From positions 1 through 45,837 of the IMG/VR virus record IMGVR_UViG_3300024432_000023: DNA of 45,837 nt; one strand, written 5' to 3'. The DNA is from a virus. The notes beneath the pieces are model-generated. The model worked only from the letters and a program-made list of their open reading frames with translations, was not told where the DNA came from and searched no databases. This document shows positions 28,855-37,200 of this stretch, in pieces; within the stretch, counting starts at the first letter, position 1; each line of letters opens with the position of its first letter. Both the position numbers and the translations under genes were made by a program.

Positions 28855-30789
28855 TTAATCGAGCAGATATATCAACAACGTCTGTTGAGAAATTCCTTTA
28901 ATTCCGAATGCTGTGAATAAATTGGGAGATATGCCGAAAGGTGTACCAGCGATACCACTATCTCTGCCCATTCTGAAAGCCATTACTCCGGTGAACCCTA
29001 CACTGGCATTTCCAATCAAGAGCAGGCTTCCGTTGTCTATGAGTTGCGAACACATCGTAGTCTCTGACCCTCCGATAGCACCCGGAGTAATTGCTCCCGG
29101 AATATTCGTAATGGTCATCGTAGTAGCGTTGGATGTTCCAGTCGGCAGCCCCGGAGGACCAAACCGCATGATTGCAATGTCACTCGCACCCGGTACAGTA
29201 GAGGTAAGTCTCGTCCAGAATACAGTGAGCGTCGGGGAAGCCCCTCCTGCGAACCCAGTCCATACAGGAACGAAATTTCCACTTGTTACGGTGTACACAG
29301 ATCCAGCTGCCGGAAGGTTCGCCACCTTCAACGGTGTCATGAAAACATTATCTAAGAGACCTGCATCTGCCTCCCCTTGCGTTGCGATCTGTCGGACTCC
29401 TTCCACAGTTTCCGTCGCTAAATTGGCGTTGATTGTCCTGTCAGCGGTGATGTTTCCCAACCCTGCAGCACTGATTCCTGTACCAGCTAAGAGATCGACG
29501 TTAGCGTGATTGGTATTGCGGGTATCAGTCAGGTCCAACGCGATCTCAATTCCCAAAGGAATGTCGAGACCGAGTCCAACCTGAACGTCAAGGGTTAAGT
29601 CAGAGCTGAGATCCCCACCTCCATTCAGTGCGTCTCCGGAATTAATTAATCGTGTAGTTGGGACAGCCTCTGACGTTGAAGGAACATCCAAATTCGTACG
29701 TGCATCAGCTGCATTCGTCGCTCCCGTACCACCTTGTGAGATTTGAATCGGGAACATGACGCTGACAGCATTCACTGCATCGACCACTTCGATACTGTTG
29801 GAGTACATGATCGCAGTCTGACCCGGATCTAGGGTCGGAGGAGACGCCTGTGCATTTGTTCCAATTGTCAGAGTGAAAGCACCTGACGTCTGATTGTCAC
29901 ACCAGTACTGCTGCGTAGTGTCGGGCACAACTACCTTTCGGTCACCGGTAAGCGCGCCTGTGAAGCGATACGAAATCCGGTCGAGGTTCGCGCCAGAAAG
30001 TACAAAGTCTCCTGACCCCGGAATGGGAAGTGAAACGAAATCGAACGCAATGGTTGAAGAAGCAGTAAGTCCAATGGTGAACCAGTCGGCACCATCGGTG
30101 AAGATGAAGCAACTGCTATTTGTATCTAAGGCAAGGTTCGAACTACCGTCAATCTCACCTGACGGTGGCACGACAGTCAGCGTACCCGATCCGGAATTTC
30201 TCAGCATGAAAAACCAGTCGTTACCAACTCCAGCAGCAGCGGGCAGATCAGCTTGTCCGGCACCACCGACATAGATCAAACACTTCGCTCGATCACCATC
30301 GACGACAGTAAGCGGCGTTGCACTCTCTTCATCAGAATCGATCTTCTGAGAAAGTTGTGCGCCGTCAGCTCTGAGACCTGCACCTGCCAGTACAGAAGCA
30401 GATGCCGGGGTAGCTGCATTGCCACCTAACAGGAAGGTGGTCCAAGTACCTGCGTCCGTCGTGTTGTCTGTGAGTACCAAGACCCACTGTTCACCGGGCT
30501 GCACTGTCTGGATGGTGCCTCCGGTGTTGTCACGCACATTAAATGTCTCGCCACCAACGTTGTTGAACGTAGTCTTGTTACCTTCCGATGTGTTCCGGGC
30601 ATCCGGCATGTCGATGTTGAGTGATGCGACCGAAGTCGTCACGTCCATGACATCGGCAACGACATTGTCACCTGTGATCTGTTGCTCAGTCGGCCACTGC
30701 AACGTGACATCAACTGCAGTAGTAATTGCTAAGTAACTAAGCTGGGACGGGAAAATCAGTTCTCCGCCAAAGACATCGGTGTAAGACAT
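28855..30789 (-). CDS. Tail fibre/appendage protein, 644 residues
   Basis: Beta-rich protein with fibre markers: an N-terminal segment (DVTLQWPTEQQITGDNVVAD) shared with other phage appendages, repeated NVGGETFNVRDNTGG-type turns, a collar-like ISQGGTGATNAADARTNLD at about 380 (a well-known fibre motif) and a TVEGVRQIATQGEADAG segment near 500. The C-terminal part (about 530-644) is a compact beta domain that probably binds the host surface. No chaperone domain is seen. Overlaps the previous gene by 1 nt. Third of three large fibre-type proteins in the window. Confidence 0.75.
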   Translation of the reverse strand: MSYTDVFGGELIFPSQLSYLAITTAVDVTLQWPTEQQITGDNVVADVMDVTTSVASLNIDMPDARNTSEGNKTTFNNVGGETFNVRDNTGGTIQTVQPGEQWVLVLTDNTTDAGTWTTFLLGGNAATPASASVLAGAGLRADGAQLSQKIDSDEESATPLTVVDGDRAKCLIYVGGAGQADLPAAAGVGNDWFFMLRNSGSGTLTVVPPSGEIDGSSNLALDTNSSCFIFTDGADWFTIGLTASSTIAFDFVSLPIPGSGDFVLSGANLDRISYRFTGALTGDRKVVVPDTTQQYWCDNQTSGAFTLTIGTNAQASPPTLDPGQTAIMYSNSIEVVDAVNAVSVMFPIQISQGGTGATNAADARTNLDVPSTSEAVPTTRLINSGDALNGGGDLSSDLTLDVQVGLGLDIPLGIEIALDLTDTRNTNHANVDLLAGTGISAAGLGNITADRTINANLATETVEGVRQIATQGEADAGLLDNVFMTPLKVANLPAAGSVYTVTSGNFVPVWTGFAGGASPTLTVFWTRLTSTVPGASDIAIMRFGPPGLPTGTSNATTMTITNIPGAITPGAIGGSETTMCSQLIDNGSLLLIGNASVGFTGVMAFRMGRDSGIAGTPFGISPNLFTAFGIKGISQQTLLIYLLD

Positions 30790-31433
30790 CAGACACTCCC
30801 TCTCGTAACGTTCCTATCAATGATGCGTTTCATGTCTTGCGCCTCGAGTATTGCAACATCCTTATCGTAAATTGTCTGCCAAACAGGAATGCGTTCATCG
30901 TTTTTCAAAAAGGGAGTCGCCTGCAGCAGCGCACCATGAAGTAGACTGTTGGGGGCGAAGTCCGTTGTCCAATTCGTTTGATTGGTACTATCCAACAACG
31001 CAGGCAACTCCCAGTAATTGACTTCAAATGGGTATGCAAAGTCTGCTGACGGAGCTATCAGCCAGTTGAAGTAGTCGTAATCAGAGTAGAACTTCGGCTG
31101 ATCAGTGAGATCTTCATCCGGCCAATAGGTCCGACAGTACTCGTAGGAACGAGGAAACAATTGTGTCCGTACTTGCTCTGCTCCCACACCGAAGTTGATC
31201 GAGATCGTGTCACGCCAGCGGTTTGGTTTTGGAATAACTGACTGTCCGACACCCATCGTATCTGTCACTACCTTTACAAACCCCAGTATTTTCAACTGGT
31301 TCGCCAGCTCCCGTTCAGCCAAGTTGATCAGGCTGGGGAGCTGGTCGAACACAGAGGGATCGACAGCCGTACCTCGCTCCAGATACTTCTTCATATCTTC
31401 AAGGAGCGAGTTGAATGTCATCGAGACAGCCAT
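30789..31433 (-). CDS. gp4-like head-to-tail connector (phage adaptor), 214 residues
   Basis: An N-terminal helix (PSLINLAERELANQLK), a conserved PKPNRWRDTISIN, then YCRTYWPDEDLTDQPKFYSD, PFEVNYWELPALLD and FAPNSLLHGALLQATPFLK form the pattern of phage adaptor proteins of the P22 gp4 type that plug onto the portal. It lies between a fibre gene and the HeH protein gene. The window holds a second, longer connector at 39137-40210. Starts at ATG 31433, 3 nt after the preceding stop. Confidence 0.72.
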   Translation of the reverse strand: MAVSMTFNSLLEDMKKYLERGTAVDPSVFDQLPSLINLAERELANQLKILGFVKVVTDTMGVGQSVIPKPNRWRDTISINFGVGAEQVRTQLFPRSYEYCRTYWPDEDLTDQPKFYSDYDYFNWLIAPSADFAYPFEVNYWELPALLDSTNQTNWTTDFAPNSLLHGALLQATPFLKNDERIPVWQTIYDKDVAILEAQDMKRIIDRNVTRGSV

Positions 31434-31436
31434 GGA

Positions 31437-31871
31437 CTACTCCTCGACAGCCTCTAGCAGTTCTATGATCTGAGCCTTTGTTGCGGAAGAAGGAACCGAG
31501 ACTCCATCCCTTGCAGCCTGCGCTAACAACTCAGCCTTGGTCAGCTCCTCCAGAAAGACTTGCTCCGTCTCTTCTTCAGTTGCAGCTGCAGCTGCTTGAA
31601 TGATGTCGTGAGCAGCATCGCTTCGACCACGGAGCGTGTCCCACTCAACCCGGTTCGGCGCTCGACCCTGCGCTGCCATCCCTTCCACTACCTTCGTAAA
31701 CGCAACAAGCTCGTCGTGAGCTTCATCACCACGCGTCAATAGTTCGCCCAGTAATGCGAGCAACTCGGAAGCGTCCTGAAACTTGACGCTACTTTTGCCG
31801 CCGACTGCCGGATTGTTCAGAACCACGGACAGTCCTTTTATCGCCACTAAGGCGAGTTCTATAATGCCCAT
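31437..31871 (-). CDS. Late protein with HeH/LEM-like C-terminal domain, 144 residues
   Basis: The C-terminal 38 residues (LTKAELLAQAARDGV, then SSATKAQIIELLEA) fit the short helix-extended-loop-helix motif (HeH/SAP-like) used by phage proteins to bind DNA. The N-terminal hundred residues are helical with no recognised domain, starting with a hydrophobic IIELALVAIKGLSVVLN that could sit in a membrane or bury in a complex. The gene overlaps the upstream lipoprotein gene at TAATG. It may link virion or lysis proteins to DNA, but this is inference. Confidence 0.6.
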   Translation of the reverse strand: MGIIELALVAIKGLSVVLNNPAVGGKSSVKFQDASELLALLGELLTRGDEAHDELVAFTKVVEGMAAQGRAPNRVEWDTLRGRSDAAHDIIQAAAAATEEETEQVFLEELTKAELLAQAARDGVSVPSSATKAQIIELLEAVEE

Positions 31872-32293
31872 TACTCAGCTCCTCTCACAGCGGATATTAA
31901 GTTAGCGATCAGGGGTCTCGCTCGTTCGACCCAGCCGTTTAATTCATTCATAGCTCGGACAAATTGCTCTTCCCCTGTTCCGCCAGATTCAAACTCTGCC
32001 CGAATCACTGTGAATTCGAGTGTCGCATCTAGCAGGGAATCTGCCACTGACTTCACTTGTGAATCTGCACGTGCAATAGCACGCACAGCACTGTCCGAGA
32101 TCTGTCCGCTGGAGACCAGCTTCGCAGCTTGCTCCTCGATGATCACGAACGTGCCGTACGTTGCGAACGCTCTCTGCTCAGTCGTTTCTGCCTTCGCAAT
32201 CGGATTCGCTCCTGCACATGCTTGCAACAAGAGCATGATTGCGAGTAGGTAGAACGTCTGAAACTGACGCACTCCTACGGTTACGTGGTTCAT
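31871..32293 (-). CDS. Lipoprotein, outer-spanin candidate, 140 residues
   Basis: Start: ATG 32293, 8 nt after GGAGG; an in-frame ATG at 32311 lies inside the preceding gene. The N-terminus (FQTFYLLAIMLLLQACAGA) is a lipoprotein signal with lipobox L23-Q24-A25-C26, so the mature protein should be lipidated at C26. The rest is a helical, charged periplasmic domain with no known enzyme motif. Next to a holin-like protein, a DUF5675 protein and a membrane-anchored coiled coil, it suits the outer-membrane half of a two-component spanin, though it is longer than classic Rz1. Confidence 0.6.
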   Translation of the reverse strand: MNHVTVGVRQFQTFYLLAIMLLLQACAGANPIAKAETTEQRAFATYGTFVIIEEQAAKLVSSGQISDSAVRAIARADSQVKSVADSLLDATLEFTVIRAEFESGGTGEEQFVRAMNELNGWVERARPLIANLISAVRGAE

Positions 32294-32294
32294 A

Positions 32295-32519
32295 CTAGAT
32301 ACCTCCATCACCCGTGCCTGTGACTTTATTCACCAAACGTCGGGCGGAAATCGCTTGGAAGTCTTTACCAAATGTGATCAAGCCACCAATAAGCAGGATG
32401 GTCCACTGGAGACCGGAGATGTCACTCAAAGAAGTGACTTCCGGTCCACTCAACAGTGCCAGTGCTGCCGTCGCCATGGCGATGATGGTCGCGATAAGTG
32501 CACCTATAATCGTATTCAT
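32295..32519 (-). CDS. Holin-like membrane protein, 74 residues
   Basis: Two hydrophobic segments (about 3-25 and 40-55), with a charged C-terminal tail (KDFQAISARRLVNKVTG), match a class II holin layout. Start: ATG 32519 (with AGGGGGAACGAC ahead), overlapping the stop of the DUF5675 gene (ATGA), instead of the longer frame from 32540. Holins open the inner membrane to release the lysis enzyme. The neighbours (DUF5675 protein upstream, lipoprotein downstream) support a lysis cluster. Confidence 0.65.
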   Translation of the reverse strand: MNTIIGALIATIIAMATAALALLSGPEVTSLSDISGLQWTILLIGGLITFGKDFQAISARRLVNKVTGTGDGGI

Positions 32520-33004
32520 GTCGTTCCCCCTGTTCCGCACCTTGGGCGGATAATTAACGTATGGGTTTCTTCACGTCCTAACACTGTGCGAAGAATTTTC
32601 ATTGCTTCTCCGCTGCTCGAAACTGCTCGTTCATACGTACCGGTCTTCTTGTCTTTCATAATGACTCTCTGAGTCCCCGGTCCGACACAGCCAACTACGT
32701 TTCGAACGTAATTCGCAATGTGGATGAGCACAAGAAAGCGACCTCCTTCTTCCGGCAGGTCGTCTTCCAATCTGTACACTCCCAGATCGAAGTTCGTGAG
32801 GATGTAAACTTCACCTCTGTTCGGTCTTGTCCACGGTTCAAGTACGTACGTTCCGTCTGGGACACAGGACGCGAACGGCTTTCCTCCCGGAGTATCAACA
32901 GGCACCCACGGACGTTCAATAGTAGCCAGATTGTGATCAGGCAAACTAAGAACACCCTCAGTCTCCGTGGACGCATAACTGAATCTCTCAAGGATCAGGT
33001 CCAT
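32516..33004 (-). CDS. DUF5675 protein, candidate lysis enzyme, 162 residues
   Basis: Family features: ERFSYASTETEGVLSLP near the start, ATIERPWV, SCVPDGTYVLEPW, then IHIANYVRNVVGCVGPG and SSSGEAMKIL. These match the DUF5675 family seen in phages and prophages. The H...N...GC arrangement recalls the active site of L,D-transpeptidase-like folds, suggesting action on peptidoglycan; this is inference. It lies directly before the holin-like gene (ATGA overlap) and after a spanin-like gene. No other endolysin is seen in the window, so it may serve that role. Confidence 0.7.
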   Translation of the reverse strand: MDLILERFSYASTETEGVLSLPDHNLATIERPWVPVDTPGGKPFASCVPDGTYVLEPWTRPNRGEVYILTNFDLGVYRLEDDLPEEGGRFLVLIHIANYVRNVVGCVGPGTQRVIMKDKKTGTYERAVSSSGEAMKILRTVLGREETHTLIIRPRCGTGGTT

Positions 33005-33375
33005 CAGCTTGTGTTATCCGCTATAAGGGCTGCTTTCGCCTCTTCCAGCGCAGCTAATTGAATCTCCAAATCTGCCAGATACTCTGCGTCAACTGCTGTC
33101 CAGTCTTCATCCTGTCGTTGTCGGAACTTCAACGCCGCGATATCCTTTTTCGTGGCGTTGATGTCCCGTTGCAGCAAGGCTACGAAGGCACTGTTGATCG
33201 GGTCCACCTGCTTCGCAACCGTCTGCTCAATCGACTGTTGCATCTCTTCAGCCAGTGCATTCACGAGAATGGGCTGGATGATGAACCAGAAAATAGGCAC
33301 GAGACCTGCGTAGGTGATAATTTGATTAACACCTATGCGAATTCCCGCTTCTTTGACTTCGGCCTTGCTTGCCAT
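33004..33375 (-). CDS. Membrane-anchored coiled coil, inner-spanin candidate, 123 residues
   Basis: Start: ATG 33375 with AGAGGAAATAAA ahead, not the longer frame from 33411. One membrane segment (about 20-38, ITYAGLVPIFWFIIQPI) near the N-terminus is followed by about 85 residues of charged helix (AALKFRQRQDEDW, LEIQLAALEEAKAALI), a likely coiled coil in the periplasm. This is the layout of an inner-membrane spanin (Rz type). It is coupled to the DUF5675 gene by TGATG overlap and lies 700 nt from a lipoprotein that could be its partner. A virion role cannot be excluded. Confidence 0.5.
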   Translation of the reverse strand: MASKAEVKEAGIRIGVNQIITYAGLVPIFWFIIQPILVNALAEEMQQSIEQTVAKQVDPINSAFVALLQRDINATKKDIAALKFRQRQDEDWTAVDAEYLADLEIQLAALEEAKAALIADNTS

Positions 33376-33376
33376 T

Positions 33377-33739
33377 TTATTTCCTCTGTCCCTTTGCAGC
33401 CTCCGCCTCATTAGCTGCGGGCGGAGTCTCTTCGGATTCCACGGGAGCTATAGGCGCAGCCTCGCCTTTCCCATTATTTTTCATAGCAGTTGCAACTGCG
33501 TCTGCTACTTCCTTATTGGGGGGCTCAGCCGGAGGTGCTTCTTCCAGCTGCGGTGGCACGTTAACTATCATCACCTCTCGGTTGACGATAGCTGACAACA
33601 GAGCGTACAAAGTTCCCGTCACTCCACTGACAGCCATAGGACCCGGAACATTCACAGCTCCGGGTGTATTCAGTAACGTCATTCCTGCATTAGCAGCAGC
33701 AAAAATTTGTTGCGTATTAAGATCTATCTTATTTGTCAT
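33377..33739 (-). CDS. Late hypothetical protein with acidic proline-rich tail, 120 residues
   Basis: Start: ATG 33739 (AAGGGCGAAGACA ahead); the frame is open farther upstream but would overlap the neighbouring gene. A small N-terminal domain (IDLNTQQIFAAANAGMTLLN, then PMAVSGVTGTLYALLSAIV) is followed by a proline-, alanine- and glutamate-rich tail (EEAPPAEPPNK, then ETPPAANEAEAAKG). The role is unknown. Its place just before the spanin-like gene could tie it to lysis or to the fibre cluster. Confidence 0.55.
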   Translation of the reverse strand: MTNKIDLNTQQIFAAANAGMTLLNTPGAVNVPGPMAVSGVTGTLYALLSAIVNREVMIVNVPPQLEEAPPAEPPNKEVADAVATAMKNNGKGEAAPIAPVESEETPPAANEAEAAKGQRK

Positions 33740-33752
33740 TGTCTTCGCCCTT

Positions 33753-34241
33753 TTAGTTATCGGCATCGCCGGATGAAATCTCGTCCTTGTAGTCTTGAAT
33801 CGCGTCATTCCGTGGACGCGTTGCTGTTGGTAAGAAGTTCGCCGGAATAGCGGCACGGATGCTATCCGCTGCTCCTACACTTGCTTTCATCGCATCCATT
33901 GCGTCCTGCAACTGTATGATGCGAGTAGTCAGGAAGTTGTCTCGCTGATTGAATACAGCGATGAGCGAACGAGCACTCATGCCGCCACTCCCCTCTCCAT
34001 CGGGAGCTATTTCTGCCTGATTGCGTTGACGAACTGTGTTCGCCTCTGCAGTGGCAGCATCAATGTTCGCCTGATCAGCCAGATATGCTGTATGTGCCGT
34101 GTCGAGCGTAGCCTGATCGACGGTCTCACATTCCAGTTCAAGAGTACCCGGATGCCAGATGTTGAGGAACGGATCAGCACTTGCCATCTCGGCAATCTTG
34201 ACCCAATCTTCCGTCAGACTTGACGTTACTCGGAACCCCAT
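33753..34241 (-). CDS. Fibre-cluster hypothetical protein, 162 residues
   Basis: Helical: a start like a small attachment domain (VTSSLTEDWVKIAEM), then two long helical stretches (TLDTAHTAYLADQANIDAA and FNQRDNFLTTRIIQLQDAM) and an acidic tail. Overlaps the stop of the 1,511-residue fibre (TAATG-type, 1 nt), so it is co-translated with it. Small helical proteins right after a fibre gene often help fibre assembly or attachment; no sequence family is recognised to confirm this. Confidence 0.55.
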   Translation of the reverse strand: MGFRVTSSLTEDWVKIAEMASADPFLNIWHPGTLELECETVDQATLDTAHTAYLADQANIDAATAEANTVRQRNQAEIAPDGEGSGGMSARSLIAVFNQRDNFLTTRIIQLQDAMDAMKASVGAADSIRAAIPANFLPTATRPRNDAIQDYKDEISSGDADN

Positions 34242-37200
34242 TACAGTACCCTCTCTGCGGTAAATGTTATTTCGTTTGCATCGTCGTCGTCACTACCCGA
34301 TATTTCCGTCTTGCTCACCTGCAACGTTATGAAGTCGCTGGCAGCAAGAGTTGCGTAGAACGTGATATCTAAACGATTGGGAACTGCCTCGCCATCTATC
34401 GAGGAGTCATTGAAGAAGCCAGTACTAGCGATTGAACCAGCGATACCCGTTCCACCATCGTTGAGCCGCACTCTGCCATTGAGCAGCATGTTTCGATTGG
34501 ACGTGACAGTCGGATCACCCTTGACTCCATAGTGAATTCTAAAAGTACCAGCCACTCCAGCGATGATGTTGTCACTGTTGGTAGCGAGATCGTGATCGAG
34601 GACAGCGGAGTCAGTCTCGATGTCAGTCACGTCCAACGTGACGTCTTGGAACGCAGTCGTGAGCGCAAGATCAGTCGTGCGTCTGGCCTGAACTGCGTCG
34701 TTGACAAGTTGCTTGTCAACTCCAGTATCCGTTGTGAACACCAAAGTGTTCGGTACATCATCCCGTACCCATACCTGACCAACACCTACCTCATCCCCCG
34801 GCGCAGCAGATTTCTCTAGCATCGCCAGATTAGGTTGATGTAAGAAGAGCCGTTCAAATCCAGTCCCTTCAACATGCCAATCGGTCAATCCTGTTAATGA
34901 TGTGACCATATCGAGAGGGTCACTTACAGGGTCAACAGCCATGAAAAATGATTCAGCCCCGATGTCAGGTCTCAGCCTGAACGCATCGGAGAACATTTCT
35001 GATATCCCATTAGCGATTCGGAATTGCTCTGTACTACTCGTTGTGAATTTTAGTATGGTTGCAGTATCGCTATACATTCCCATGTTAGTTGAGCGAACCG
35101 CAACAGCAGGATCAGCCGCAGTACCGAATCCAGCAAAGATCTGCCCTCCGCTTGTCATCTGAATATCAGTGTCAAACGTATAAGCTCCAGCCCCAATGAA
35201 GTTCAGGTCTGCGGTCAGTGTGCAAGTGATATTGCCATCAGTTCCGTCGTGATCGATAGTTACTGAATCAGTTGCGAGCGTATCAAGAGCGACAAGTTGA
35301 TTGCCTCCAGCAGCTGTGATATCCCCCGCGACTACGACGTTATTATCGAAGAAGTATTGAGTAGCAACTCCGGTAAAGTTCAGTGCCGTCGAACCGACCG
35401 AAGCAATAGTTCCTGCTGCTCCGTTATGGCTGATAGATACGGAGTCAGTTAGCCCAGCGTCGAGGACGGAGAAGACACCCGCAGCTGTGACTTGTACCTG
35501 AGTCTCTTCAATGAATGCCGCTCCGTCAAAGCGGAGCATCGAATTGGTTGTAGTACCTGCGACAGCTCCTCCACCGAAGAGCAGCAAGATGCCGAATTTT
35601 TCACCGTTGGTGAAGTTAGCATTTGAAGCGGAGACCGAACCTGCAAGAGAATACCAACCACCATTGTCCACGTTCGCTGTAATGTCGAACAGCATGAACT
35701 CGGTGGCATCTTCAATATTCTGGATGTAGAGCTGATCGCCATTACCAAGGAGCCCTAAGATGACATCAAAATCAGCGTTGGTTTCACTTACGCTGTTGAT
35801 GAATACTTCGGTGACCGAACCGATGGTAGCGTTATCGTTTCGGAAGAGGCCTTGACCCGGATCAGCCTCAGTAGTGTTGCTGTCAAACTGCCATTGCCCG
35901 GAGACAGTCGCTCCACCTGTAGCGATCTGGTTAGGATTGCCGTTGAACAATGTATCCCAGTTTGTAGCATCACGACCAAGGAACACCCCGACGTGTCCAC
36001 TCTCAATGTCAATGGCCGTATTAACTCCGGCTCCAATGTTATCTCCCAGTGCTGGGAAGAGTTGAAGTGAATTAGCACCATTGTTAATGACTTCGAGCTT
36101 AGTACCGGCAGTGACTGCGAACGCAGTGAGAGCGTCACCAGCATTCGCTACCGTCTGAATCTCGTTGCGAGAGCAACGTAGTAAGAGGCCTCCGGCCTGA
36201 GTTTGCGTGACGCTCGCGGTCAGCCCGACTTCGTTCTCATTCGTTTGTACGATGCGACCAGTAGCCTCTGAATACAAGACGGCTGTTCCACTATCAACAA
36301 TGATTGCAATATTGTTGTTAGCGGACGAACCGATACCAGTGCCGACGTTGTCAGCGATGGGAGCGAGACCCGGTGTCGTCAGGCTGACAGTACCAGCATT
36401 GACAAGCCCCGGACCAGTTGTCGTAACAGACGCACCGAAATCAGACCCAGAAGCTCTCCAAGTATCTACTCCGTTAATAACTATACGAAGCTGACTGAAG
36501 AGTGTATTGAATCCAATCGCAGCACTACCTAATTGTAGAGCAGGGAAAGCTGGTGCTCCGATAGTGGCAGAAGCCGGATGGAGTATGAGTTGATCAGTCG
36601 CAGCATTAACCGCACGAGCAATCTCTATGCTATCTGCAATGATTGAAACCGTAGCAGAACCGTCACCACCGATACCTGAGTTGTTGTCGTTGTTGAAAGC
36701 ATAGATCGGGTTGGTATTTGTAGCAGCTTCATCACTGACCAGATACCAAGTTGGTGCAGAAGCGGATGGTCCGAGAACACCAGTGTCATCCATACGCATG
36801 ACTTCAGTGCCAATGACTGACCACTTCGGTTGCCCGTCGTAGTACATGCCACTGTTGGTTTCGCTCGCGAAGGAATAACTCGGCGCACCAACCGCTCCGT
36901 TAGGAGCCAAGATAGGACCAGATGTATTGATAGAAATTGCTGACGCTGCTTCAGTAACTCGTATACCTTCAACTCCGCCAGCGATGAGCGCCAAGATGTC
37001 GCTGCCATCACCACCAATACCGGTGTCGTCGTCATCGTTTCTCGGAACAAGCGTAGGACTGGTGAGGCTTGCTATTTGATTAAAGAGTTTACCGGCTCCA
37101 ACAGCAGCCCCTGTGAACTGTGCGCTATTAGTTGGGAAAGCTGACGTGGGTACAGTGATAGGTCCACCCGTTGCATAACGAGCAACCCCATTCGTGATGC

